Source of the DNA: Xestospongia muta
Lineage: Eukaryota; Porifera; Demospongiae; Haplosclerida; Petrosiidae
DNA: 64,000 nt
Reading direction: 5' to 3'
Assembly (NCBI GenBank): GCA_963693285.1
Contig: OY848920.1
Location: forward strand, 6,895,135 to 6,959,134
This document shows, piece by piece, positions 47,782 to 59,310 of this stretch (the stretch's first letter is position 1; the number at the start of each line of letters is the position of its first letter). The position numbers and the translations under genes were made by a program. The notes below the pieces were generated by a model. It did not search any database. It was not told where the DNA came from and saw only the letters and a program-made list of their open reading frames with translations.

Positions 47782-48891
47782 GAAGATATACCTGTTCACC
47801 AGTATAGACTTACTAGCAGGTAAAAAATGAGTCATCATACAAAAGTTGGGCATCACCCCCTCAGTACAACATGCAGATTGGGCTGCTCCCATTGTCCCCA
47901 TTTTTAAATGAGATGGTAACTTGCGTCTCTGTGGCGATTATAAAGTTACTGTTAACCAAGCCCTTACACCTGATACTTACCCACTACCTCGCGTAGAAGA
48001 TATTTTTGCTGTTCTACATGGTGGAACATTGTTCACTAAATTAGATCTCAGTCAAGCATATCAACAGTTGCCTCTTCATTCAGATTCAAAGAAGTTGACC
48101 ACTATCAATACTCACAAGGGATTATTCGAATATGAACGTTTGCTATTTGGTATTTCTACAGCACCTAGTATTTTTCAGCGACTTATGGAAAGTCTTCTGT
48201 GTGATCTTCCTAATGTTTGTGTATATATTGATGACATTGTTATCTCAGGCAAAACAGAAGCAGATCATCTATGTAACCTTGAACTAGTGTTGTCACGACT
48301 TTCATCAGCAGGAATTACATTGAAGTGCTCCAAATGTATTTTGCTATGACCTCAGTAGAATACTTGGGCCACATTATTAATAACAAAGGACTGCACCCAT
48401 CACCATCAAAAGTACAAGCTATCCAACAAGCACCTGCTCCTACAAATGTAACAGAATTAAGAGCCTTTTTAGGACTCATAAATTACTATCACAAGTTTTT
48501 GCCAAACTTATCCAGTACCTTGTCTCCACTACATTTACTTCTACGTAAAGGTACTCAGTGGACATGGACAGAGTCTCAACAAACTGCCTTTAACAAAGTT
48601 AAACAACTTTAGCAATCTTCTACTCTGCTAGTACATTTTGACAGCAAGAAACCTTTATTACTATATTGTGATGAATCTTCTTATGGAGTGTTAGCTCACA
48701 GAATGTCAGATAATTCATAAAAACCAATAGCATTCACTTTTTGTACCTTGACACAAGCAGAACGTAACTACTCACAGTTAGAAAATGAAGCATTGGCAAT
48801 TATCTTCTCTGTAAAACGTTTTCATCAGTATTTATATGGTACTCATTTCACACTGTATTCTGACCACAAACCTTTGGAACAATTATTTATA

Positions 48892-50883
48892 CTCTGTCCG
48901 AGTTGAGTTGAGCCCTTTATTAAAAAAAAGGTGTTGTATGCATGGAATGTAAGGTGAGGTATTTTCTCACCTACTTTATCCACTTAGCACTGAAGTATAT
49001 TTTAATGTAATTCATTACTTGTTCACGTGAATGTCATGCGAACAGACCATGTTTTTCCGCGTGTTTATAAAGATGCAACGAGGAAAAAGACTGAGGTCGC
49101 AAACAAAGGAGGTTGTTGCGAATGTCTATGACTATTTCGAGGAACTCCACAGGCGTCAACGTACTCAAGGACCTCTTAAAAGAACTGCTGATGCCACAGG
49201 AGTTTCGTGTGCCAGCATCAAGAGGCTATGGAAAGAGAAAGCTGACACTGGTGGAGCTGCTTTTTCAACTCCAACAAAGAGGTACAGACACTCCAGACGC
49301 CTGTTGATTGATGATTTTGATCGTGAAGCCATCAGACGAAAAATATACCACCTATATCAAGCTAAAGAGCATGTAACACTTAACAAGTTGCTTCTTGTTT
49401 TAAAAGAGGATAACATCTTTAACGGTCAGAGGTCAACCCTCCACATATTGCTAAAGGAAATGGGTTTCAAGTGAGTCACCATAACTTTTGTTATGATGTC
49501 TATTAATATTGTACTTTATAGACATAAGAAAGTGGATGACAGACGTCACTACTACGAACAACCGCACATTATTGAACAGAGGCACGCTTACCTTCGTCGA
49601 ATGATGAAGAACCGTCAAGAAAAAAGGCCAGTTGTTTACCTTGATGAAACCTGGGCCAATGGTAAGGATTGTGCTTGGGTGGAGAGGGATGATGTTACTG
49701 GTGGAACACTTGGCGGTATAAAAAGGCCTCCTGGGAAGGGTACACGGCTTATAATTCTTGGAGCTGGTAGTGAGACTGATCCAAAAAAAATACTGGCGAT
49801 TACCATGATGAGATGACTGCTGATCATTTTGAGGAGTGGTTTGCTACCAAACTTCTCCCCAATGTTCAACCTAACAGTCTTATTGTCATGGATAATGCCT
49901 CATATCATAGTCGTCGTAGTGACCCTGTCCCAGTCAAAAGTTGGACAAAGCAAAGGATGCATGATTGGCTTCAGGCAAAGGGAATTGAATTCCCAACAAA
50001 TGCCTTGAAAGCTGAATTATATAGCATCATACAGAGTTTGAAACCTACTCCTCGGTATGTTGTGGATGACATGGTAGGTGCTGCTGGTAAGTACTCAATA
50101 TTTTATTTATTGATCTGTACATTATATAGGGCACGAGGTGGTCCGACTCCCTGTTGCTCACTGCACTCTCAATCCTATTGAGTTGGCATGGGCACAGGTT
50201 AAAGGTCACATCAAGGCCAATACTCGTGTATTCAATCTCCGTGAGGTAGAGCAGCTGGCATGGAAGGGTTTTGATGTCGTGACACCAGATCGTTGGAAGA
50301 GCCTCGTTCAACATGTTCAGATCCACTTTGAAGACCACTATTGGTCTAATGATGGCCTCCATGAACAGTTAATGGATGAGTTCATCATTCGAGTTGGAGG
50401 TGAATCAGATGAGTCTGATGATTCCGATCAATCTGATAGTTCTGATGACGAATAGTTTTAGACATTCTCATTCCTTCTTCTTTATTAAAAGGTTCTTTTC
50501 AGAGCCACGGTGGCTTTTTTTAGAGCTGCCTTAAATCGCAAAAGACAATATCTGATTATTATTTTAATAGTAATAATTATTGTAATAGAACATCTGTTCA
50601 TATAATTAGAACTGTAATTTTGAATTGCCACGTGATACACAACTGACTTCTCAAGGTGAAAAGTGTTATTCGAAGTTGTGGAATTTGAAGTATGACGAAG
50701 GTATGCCATTGAAAGTGTATGGAGTTTATAGTTTGCTACTTTCTCGTAGCACTAGAGAGTCAAATTTTATATATAAATAGGGCATTTGCAAGCTGAATTG
50801 ATTGGTGCAAGTTCCATGCGGATAGCACGTAAAACGGCAAAGTTATTTACATGTCTGGGTAGCTCAACTCAACTCGGACAGAG
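48892..50883 (+). mobile_element. Tc1/mariner-type (IS630-like) DNA transposon, 1992 bp
   Basis: Perfect 22-bp terminal inverted repeats start CTCTGTCCGAGTTGAG (48892-48913, mirrored at 50862-50883) and are flanked by TA on both sides (48890-48891 and 50884-50885). It sits inside a gypsy RNase H sequence that reads on across the gap apart from the TA duplication and a small frame offset, which confirms the ends. It encodes a spliced DDE transposase. Confidence 0.92.
49031..50455 (+). CDS. Tc1/mariner (DDE_3-type) transposase, spliced, one frameshift
   Basis: Exons 49031-49470, 49522-50086 and 50130-50455 have GT-AG introns of 51 and 43 bp. The N-terminus is a helix-turn-helix region (TADATGVSCASIKRLWKEK). 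The catalytic triad is seen as VYLDETWAN (first D), LIVMDNASYHS (second D) and CTLNPIELAWAQVKGH (E). The tail is acidic (SDESDDSDQSDSSDDE). In the middle exon, an A8 run at 49783-49790 leaves the frame one base short of the one that continues with DYHDEMTADHFEEW. A ninth A would restore continuity. This may be a disabling deletion, a sequencing error in a homopolymer, or slippage. Apart from that, the protein looks complete. Confidence 0.87.
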
Positions 50884-51123
50884 TATAGTGAATCTAAGCA
50901 AATCCTTGCTATGGCTTCAGGCAGAATCCAACGCTGGGCACTAACGCATGCTGCCTACCAGTATACCATCAAACATAAACCAGGAACTAGTATGTCGAAT
51001 GCAGATGCCCTCAGCAGACTACCACTAAAATCTAATTTCACTGATTCACAAGTTCCCCTGCCTATAATTACTTCCCCTATAGAAAATGCTGATTACAATT
51101 ACTTGAGATATTGTAATCATTAA

Positions 51124-51659
51124 TCATTACAATTACAATTACTGATTACAACAATCCTGCTATGCATTGATAGCTTAATCTCTACAGTAACTATACAGAC
51201 ATTGATAATGCAGGCAATATACATAATTGTGTAGCAATCAATGGTTAAAAGGTTAATGGCGAAAATGTACTCTTGCATAGCCAGCCCCTCCCTTAAGGAA
51301 GCATTTCTTTAAGCTGACTATGTGAAACAAAATAAACATTATGGATTTTAGTTAATGTTAGTATTAATTAATGGTTATCAGAATAGACAAAGAAGATAAA
51401 TTCACAGAGCTTAGATGTTTATAAGTGGGCATCTTATATGCAATCTTTTGTTCTCCTTTTTGTTGTAGATAGAGTTAAAAACTGAATTCTGCATTTTTCA
51501 AAACATTTATAGATAATTAATTTATTTTCTTCATAACTGTAGTCTTGAACTCATTAAGAAAAGGTCTTCATAGAATTTACAATTATTTATCATCTATTCC
51601 TGTTGTGTTCTAAAATGGCCTAACACTAGCTAAATTTGATTCCATAGTACTATTTTATG
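51124..51659. other. Intergenic, no gene seen
   Basis: Short AT-rich interval between the gypsy remnant and the 3' end of the EMI-EGF gene; no feature recognised. Confidence 0.45.
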
Positions 51660-52204
51660 CTAACATGTATCACAACTACTTCCAGTCCATCCACTATGAC
51701 AAATACAAGTATTTAGTAGTCCACATGTTCCATGTACACAAAGATTGCAAGTTTCTAAATTTGGCATAATAATTTCAACATTTTGTGTCAATGTTATATC
51801 ATTGCAATTTTGTAATACTATTATGTGCTAACCTGTTCCACAACTAATTCCAGGACAGCAGGTTAATTGTTGATAGTAGACAGCTACGCTCTTATAGACC
51901 CAACAATTTGAACGTATTTGCCTATACAATGTATATAACATAGGTCTTCATGCTAAGAACTAGTATGAACAATAACAAACCTGTAACCATTACAACGAAA
52001 TATCTTTAACCAGCCACATCCATATGTATACCGCTTGGACAAGTAGACGGTAGCAGTATATGCATTGATCCTATAAGACACTCCAGTTTGGTAACAGCTG
52101 TAGAAAGGTCACATGAAATCATTAAGTTTATACTCATCTTACCTTTGACTTGCAGAGAATGTAATCTGAATTGCTAAAAGTACTGTGATACTAAAGACGT
52201 TCAT
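51660..52204 (-). CDS. Small secreted EMI-EGF protein (120 aa)
   Basis: Four exons, 52204-52143, 52097-51981, 51921-51833 and 51754-51660, have GT-AG introns. They sum to 363 nt, exactly 121 codons with stop. Residues 1-18 are a signal peptide (MNVFSITVLLAIQITFSA). The next 65 residues form a short EMI-like domain: RRYTYGCGW-like centre (SKRYTYGCGWLKIFRCNGYR), then NCWVYKSVAVYYQQL and the hallmark CCPGISCG. One EGF-like repeat ends the protein (CNLCVHGTCGLLNTCICHSG, WTGSSCDTC). In the EMILIN/MEGF families this pair opens a much longer protein; here it is the whole protein. Probably a secreted extracellular-matrix or ligand-type factor. Confidence 0.82.
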
Positions 52205-52636
52205 GTTGAAAGCAAATTACCAAATTATAATCACTGCAAGAAGAAGGCAACGCTGATAATAGTACTACCAATCCTGAGGCAACATTGACTATAACTATTG
52301 CAAAATTTAATATAATTAAATTTAAACCAACTAATTTAATTTTAGTTACATGGATGGAAGAGTGTGGAATCCCAAATCCGTGTGGCGTACTCACTATATA
52401 ATTTCTTGGTATGATATTTATTACAAACAGAAGTAACTAGTTGAGGTCTACTGAATTTTGGATTCTATAGTAAACTATCATTGTCAACCAGACACTCTAG
52501 TTGGTGATGTAACATAGTAATTTTACAGTGAATTGTCAAGCAACAATTTTAACAGATCTCACTAAGGTAAGCTAGTTGTTATACTGACTGGGTTCATAAT
52601 CAAAAACTTCTTTCTTTTCTTTCTTAATTGCATTCA

Positions 52637-53815
52637 GCATCTCAAGCATGGCTATTATGCCGGCTCATACCTTTTATGATTGGTAGTTTCATTCCTGAGA
52701 GTGATGATCACTATAAAAATTACTTACAAATGCTGGAGATCACAGACTACTTGATGGCACCAGAGATTTCAGAAGATGATGTTAGTTATCTGAAGCTTTT
52801 AATAGAGGATCATCATACAGCATTCCTTGACTTGTATCCTCAGTCAAGTGTGATCCCAAAAATGCACTATTGTATACACATGCCAAGGCTCATTCTAAAG
52901 TAAGCTACATTATGTACAAATAGTTACATGTATTGCATTGTTATTATGAAACATAATGATACTTTTTTCAGATATGGACCTCTGGTTCGACACTGGTGCA
53001 TGAGGTTTGAAGCAAAGCATTCATACTTCAAAAAATTGTCTCAAAAAATTGGAAATTACAAAAACATTAGCCTAACTCTTGCAAAGCGTCATCAATTAAT
53101 GACCTGCTACAATAATTTGGACAACACTTCCTTAATCCAAGATGACCTTCAAATTGGCCCAGGTATATTTGATAGTTGTTGTTTGTTCTTCAGCTGTTAT
53201 AATACTTATATGCAGGTAGTAGTGTTGCTGTTATGGATCGACCCTATGATCTGCAAGATGAATCAATAGAGTGTTACAGGTATATGCTTATGCATGTAAA
53301 CAACATATTGTCTTGTTATCAGTTCAATTTGATTTCAATTATAAGGAATAGATAGTGTAATCTACTCATGTATGTGTGTGTGTTTGTGCCTGTCTATATG
53401 TCTGTGAATTTCGTTAGGTACATGAATCCATAAGTTGTTGAGTGTAACAGTTAACACTGCTTAATTTTTTTCAGAACCAACTGGTTAATCATTGCTGGTG
53501 TCAAATATCAACCAGATGCTACACTTCTAGTTGATGTCAAAGATGATCACCCTGTGTTTGCCAGGTTATGTCACATATACATCATTGGAGGAAACCAGCC
53601 ATTTGGATATTGTCGCTGTTATACAACTGTCAAGTTTAACACTCATTATCATGCATATGTTATTAAAGCAACTTCCACATACACTTTATTTGACCTTGAA
53701 AATTTGAACAGATATCATTCCACACTGTATTTTATCAGACAATTGCATGTACATTCTTCACCCATGCTAACTATTGTTCCTAAGTTTCATATATGTAGCA
53801 CATTGTATGCGTAAG
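52637..53815 (+). pseudogene. Spliced transposon-related ORF, 5'-truncated
   Basis: Four exons join in frame: about 52637-52900, 52972-53162, 53216-53279 and 53475-53815. Motifs: QAWLLCRLIPFMIGSFIPES, IEDHHTAFLDLYP, VIPKMHYCIHMPRLILKYGP, HWCMRFEAKHSYFKKLSQK, LAKRHQLMTCYNNL, and finally VKFNTHYHAYVIK. This pattern belongs to a widespread animal repeat-associated protein family, tentatively of CACTA/EnSpm type. Its reading frame and splice sites are intact in the part present. An acceptor at 52636 shows that upstream exons are missing. The naming of the superfamily is a recollection, not a proof. Confidence 0.5.
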
Positions 53816-55840
53816 TTTCGTTTTTTCTTCTTTTTGTAACATGCTTTTTTGTGTTTTGTAAATATTTGTTTACATTCAATAACATTGTAACAAATATTGC
53901 TATTATTAAAAGATAATTAGTTAATATTATATATACAGTCATAACTTGTTTTGAACTCCTTGGAAATATATATGTAAATCATGACTTGCTGCTCAATAAC
54001 TTGCCTTAAGATCATATACTAACACCTTTCAACAAGCAATTTGCATGTGTGACAACCCTTAGCAACCCACTACATCTCATTCATGTTCTGGGAACAACCC
54101 ACTATCTCCTTATGGTTGTTAAGGTTGTTGTGGTAACAACTCAAATTTTGCAGTGTAAGATAAAAGAATGGAAGTTTCCTTGGAAATAGATGAAAACTGT
54201 ATATGACTTAGGTTTTCATGCTAAGAACTAGTATAAACAATAACAAACCTGTATGTATTACAATTTTGTATATGAATATTATTCTATTTACAAGTTTGGC
54301 AGAGCTCTAAAGAGATTGGAAATAGATGAAAAGCTGCTCTAATAAGACTATCTAGTCACTGCAACATTGACAGTTGCTGAGAACATATGAGAGAGAGTTA
54401 TAGTGGATATGTATATATACAGTGAAAGGCAATATATTACACACAGTACACACTTTATAAAAAGACCTCACAAGAACATTAGTACAAACTGTCAAAGCAC
54501 TAATGAAACTCAATTGACATTTAAAGAAAATTCAATGTTTGATGAATCCAAATTATATCAATAAACATTGTATTGAATACAACAATATTAAGATTGTGAT
54601 GTCCTGGAGAGGGAGGAGTCAGAATATCTGTAACCACTCATGTTAACAAATTCATAAAATAAAAGTGCAATGCCTAATGGTATATATTAAAAGGACAATA
54701 CATTTTGGAGAAATAGCTAGAGAGATACATTAAAGAATGGATTTTGATGAATAGATAAACATGATAAGTAGATGAATTGACAAGTAAAAGCATTTGTCTC
54801 TCAATCTATCTATTACATATATCTATCTGTCCATTACTACAACAGCCTGTCTGTCTGTCCATCCATTTTTCCATTCATTCATCCATCAACATTGTAAATT
54901 AAGCAGAAGTGGCATGTTACTTCAGTAGAAAGTCTATATTTAGCAAACAAGTCATAATAAACAACCAGCCAGTTATTACTACTACTAAGTCAGTTATCAT
55001 CATCATTTCATCAATAAATTCCTCTTGACCACTTGATCTAATAGTAACAGTTGAAACTGATGTAATCTTTTGAAATAAATACAATAATTTACAACATTTA
55101 ACAAGTAAATACAATGTATACATGTATTATACTAGTACGTAGTTATTACGTTTAGAAAATGATTCTATGTTTATTAGACATTTCTATTTATAGTACCTCA
55201 ACCAAGCCCGATCAAATTGAAGAACATAAGGATGCTCAAGACCATTCAATACCATCATTACAGATCCTTGTGTTTGTCGAACTAGAACAAGGATCTCTCC
55301 TGATTTGCAAAATAATAAATCCCTAATGATGAGTTATAAACCTATCTACAAGAAAGATGTTACTATATTTAGCAAACTTTAAATGTTACTATAACAAAAA
55401 GCAGTTAACAAATGTCATTATGGCATGCAATCAAGAATGTATGTATTTAGAAAAAAGTTGTCAATAATAATACTATGAACTGTAGTAGTTACTAAAATTG
55501 AAACAATATTCTACATTTATTTGTTAACTCCCCACTGAGTCTGACCACAAGACATGTATATAGGATTTCACCAAGTTGATCTGATCTGATAAAATCTTGT
55601 TACCATGCAGTGATAGAATTCAAGTGCTTGAAAGTCTGAAGTTTCTTCATTGTAGGCCCTCCACCAAATCACCATAATCATTTTATTCTACATGATTTGA
55701 CAGTTTTATAACTAAGTATGTGTTTTTATAAACATTATATAGTACATGTGAACTATTAAGATCAAATAACACAAACAATGATTACTAAAACAGTAGATGT
55801 TCGAATAAACATATTTTCCTCATTATTTAGAATAATAATA
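53816..55840. other. Intergenic, no gene seen
   Basis: AT-rich stretch. 54806-54890 is a low-complexity tract of TCTATCTG/TCCATCCA units, also seen at 3400-3495. A hydrophobic 68-codon minus frame at 54917-55123 has no supporting context. Confidence 0.4.
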
Positions 55841-56900
55841 GAATTGGTATTTTGTCATTGCTTTACTCATAGCCAATGAAACAATACCAACAAGGACTAT
55901 AGGAGCTAAAGATGGCATCATTGAACCTATACCATCCTGGTAATGAAACCGACAACTGTTATAGTGACATAGTAGGCCAAAGTAATAGATGAAATTAAGA
56001 AAACAAACAACTCAAAGCAATCATCTCCTATCCATGTGTTTTATTACAAGTTATAAATGATTCTATGATACCACTAATGAAGACACCCAGAGCAACATAT
56101 ATAGTTAAATAATTTAAAAACAAGTCTCCAACTTGTATTGGGAATGTTACAACCATAAACAAAAACCAACCAAAATGAAATGACAGTAATTGCAGAAACA
56201 ACACTATCATGCAATACAACTGCAAATAGATGAAATAGTATACATACTTGAAGATGTCTTTCAGACTGAATTGAATCTGTCTTTGGTTGATTACGTTTAC
56301 TAACAGTATGAAAAGTTAAGTAAATATCTGCAATTACAAAAGAAATGATTGGTAATGGGAGAGGCAATGTCAAGAGCTTGTAAAAAATTTCTATTAAAGT
56401 TGTTGCTATGCCAAAAAGGATCCTTGACAATAACCAACCATAGTTTATAATGATTACCAAAGCAAATAAAGTTGTATTGTGAATCCCAAAAATAAGGAGA
56501 GACGATCTTTGCCAGATTTCCGCAAAGTTTTCCCTAAAAATGGTAGAATTTCAATTTTTTTTAGTTTTTATGAAATAAGCTAAACATCTTTAGTATTAAC
56601 TATAAACGTAAACTGCATCCCATGTGGGAAAAATGTCATTTGGTTTTTCCCTCAATGAATAAAGACCAGCTATTCTTTCTTTCATTTGTCTCTTTGATTG
56701 TATTGAAGCGGTATGCAGCACCTACAAAGTACAATAATAGAAACTTACCTCTGATGTCATTCGTGGAAAACTCAGGGTTTAATGCCTTTACTTCTTTGAC
56801 AAGAGTGTCACATACAATGGAACTAAAACAAATCATTTGCAAAGACCTAAGTTCTAGAGATCCATCTAGATTACAAGAGTTTTGTTTCAAAATAAATGCT
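55841..56900 (-). CDS. Possible multi-exon membrane protein (unrecognised)
   Basis: The minus-strand frames are strongly hydrophobic. 56530-56230 gives FALVIIINYGWLLSRILFGI, TLIEIFYKLLTLPLPLPIIS and FVIADIYLTFHTVSKRN. After a short GT-AG gap, LSFHFGWFLFMVVTFPIQVG and YLTIYVALGVFISGIIESFI follow (to 56028). A further exon-like piece after a TTACCAG acceptor (about 55938-55840) gives GSMMPSLAPIVLVGIVSLAM and a stop. An upstream soluble piece is at about 56890-56750 (LVKEVKALNPEFSTNDIR) with a good donor. Four to six membrane helices are likely. The exon phases could not all be reconciled, so the model is provisional and no family is named. Confidence 0.35.
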
Positions 56901-56966
56901 GATCATAGCTTCCATAATGACAGAAAACATATTAAGAGACTTGTTCATAGTGTGACTTTACTTTAA

Positions 56967-59059
56967 TGAAGATTATTAATTCTGGTAGTATCATCATGAC
57001 ATACCTACATAGTTTTAACATGCATTGAATTCACTGTAGTGAAGGATCTGAGTGTTACTATGTTCCATTAAAATCACAAGTGTTACTGTGCTTCAAACAC
57101 AATCAGGACAAACATACTCTGAGGTAAGCTTTCATATATGTTATGCTTTATCAATTGCACATTTTGTCATCATACCAAAGTTACAAAGTAAGCTAACAAT
57201 TAATTCAATTTGATTACAAAAGTTATAAGCTATTTTTTATAAAAAAAAACATCAATTGATTCAGAGTCATTTGCAGAAGAAGCAGAGACAAAGGAAGTAG
57301 AAATGGCACCTGACTTAAAAGGAGGACTTTATGGACCTGTAACGTTGCCAGATGGTACTAAGATTAATGGAAAGATATCTCATATGATCCAGCTCATGCT
57401 ATGTTAATGAAACTACACTGTCCAAGGTAAATGTATTATCATCTATTTGAGATAATTTACAACCAGAGGATATGTTATTGTTATGTATGTTGTGTGAAAG
57501 TCATGCAACTGAAACATCTCTCATGTTTAAGTTAGCATGTCTTGGCAAGTTCATTCATATTAAGATTCATTATCAGCATGGCTAGGACAAATACAATTTA
57601 TTGCTTTGAAAGTACTCATGTGTACTTAAAAGGTCTTAATGAAATAAATGTGTGCAAAGGTACATACTGCAATTCATACAGAGTATTACTAAAACAATTG
57701 TGACTACACATATCAAATAAAATAATGGTATACCTACCAGTAGTTATTAACTATTGCATAATAAAATGAAAAGATAAAATAATAAATGTAATATCTTTAT
57801 AATTATTAATACTAGGTTATGTCAAGTTGATCATTCACATATTATTTGGTTTCTCAAAATCCACTATATGTCAGGTTCTGACATTTCTTTTCTAATAATG
57901 GAGTATCTACCAATGTTGCTGATTAACTATCTGGAAGAGAGAATAAGATGATTGCTAATCATATGAAGAAGTTTTGCATGCATCTTGTACTATATCTACA
58001 TCAACAAACTCCACCCATACTTCATCATGATGTCACTGCTAACATTGTTTTTAATATAACACATATACTTATAAATTCTTTTGAAAGGTGCATACATTAG
58101 TACTCTGTCTTCAATTACAATTGCAACATCTTTATATTTACAGTCACAAAGCAGAGAATCATCTTCTGTTGAGGATCTTTTGTTCTGTGACAGCAAAATG
58201 GGGATGCTTCTTGGTGCAACTTGACTGAGATGTACAAATTGTCTTATGATGACATCACTATGTGTCATAGAGTTAAAAATGTTACATTCGTTATGGTTTA
58301 GGTGATGTCATCATATGATAGGGTGGTTCTTGGTGTAACTTGACCATGATGACATCATAATGAAATGACACATATATAGTGATATCATCATAGGACATGT
58401 TGTTACATCATCAGTCAAGTTACACTAAGAAGCACCCTATATGATGACATCACTAAGTGTCATTTTGTTATCACTATATTCACACTGGCAACTCATAAGT
58501 GTTCTGAGTGTTCTCTGAACAATGTGAATGCATACTGTTCTTACCATACCGTTCCAGAATAACCCTAACTATGTAAAATTATTATAAATTATGCAAAATT
58601 AACTAAAATTATCTGCTCTTGGAGAAAACTAACTGTAACTACTATTGTTTATTATATTATATGAACATGATGTCTCAATCAGGCTCACTGATTATGTCTG
58701 GATATTAATTACCATTGCTGAACAGTTAGTGTTCAAACTTGTAGTCTGCTGCTGGACAACTAGCCACTGCAGTGAACTATGTCTAGAGCTAATGCTGTTG
58801 CTTTCAACCTGATGTGTATGGATGTCTACTGGTATTCTAATGGCATTTTCAATTTAAGACAATATTTGTAGTCATTCATGAAGGAGAGATAACAATTTAT
58901 ATAGCTCATATATGAGATAGTATTGAGTAATGGCCATATTTAATGTCACAGTATACTACATATAAGCACTATTCTAGCATATACCTTCATGTACAACTAT
59001 TGATTACCTAAATGAATTGTTATCTTTACTTAATGAATGATTATTCTAAATGTTGTCTT

Positions 59060-59098
<39 letters not shown>

Positions 59099-59310
59099 AC
59101 ATAAAATACCATTAAAATTACAGTAAACATCCATACACAAATATTGTAGGCATAGTTCAATGCAGTAGCTAGTAATCTTAGCGAACTACAGGTTAGAACA
59201 CTAACCGTCTGGCAATGGTGATATCTAAGTATGACTGGCAAATTATTAACATTAAAAACCATAATCAGCAGTAAAATGAGAAAGTAAACACAAAAGTAAC
59301 TGTAAATTAG
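56967..59310. other. Intergenic, with inverted repeats and (AT)n
   Basis: No convincing gene. 57280-57410 has a short plus-strand frame (ETKEVEMAPDLKGGLYGPVT) that ends quickly. 58195-58470 holds an inverted-repeat element. 59063-59095 is an AT dinucleotide run. Confidence 0.4.
58195..58470. repeat. Inverted-repeat (MITE-like) cluster
   Basis: The block GGTTCTTGGTGTAACTTGAC (58323-58342) is mirrored as GTCAAGTTACACTAAGAAGC (about 58417-58436). Around it, GATGACATCA/TGATGTCATC words occur at least six times. A further forward copy is at 58205-58260 (CTTCTTGGTGCAACTTGACT). This is probably a MITE or nested MITEs. The repeated TGACATCA words resemble CRE/AP-1-like sites, but that could be chance. 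Confidence 0.6.

Larger units (their letters stand above)
47601..51123 (+). pseudogene. Ty3/gypsy pol remnant, split by a DNA transposon
   Basis: The reverse transcriptase is largely preserved: RLCGDYKVTVNQALTPDTYP, FTKLDLSQAYQQL, YERLLFGISTAPSIFQ, YIDDIVISG (47920-48250). After a frame change come VEYLGHIINNKGLHPS and FLGLINYYHKFLP (48350-48510), then RNase H ([28 protein letters not shown], to 48888). It resumes at 50886 with SESKQILAMASGRIQRWAL and IKHKPGTSMSNADALSRLP. In-frame stops near 48610 and 48718 and a frameshift near 48345 show it is dead. The integrase is missing. The transposon at 48892-50883 lies exactly between PLEQLF and SESKQ. Confidence 0.9.

Noticed and set aside
57996..58268. 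Minus-strand 90-codon frame
   Set aside because: No domain, and it overlaps the inverted-repeat cluster.
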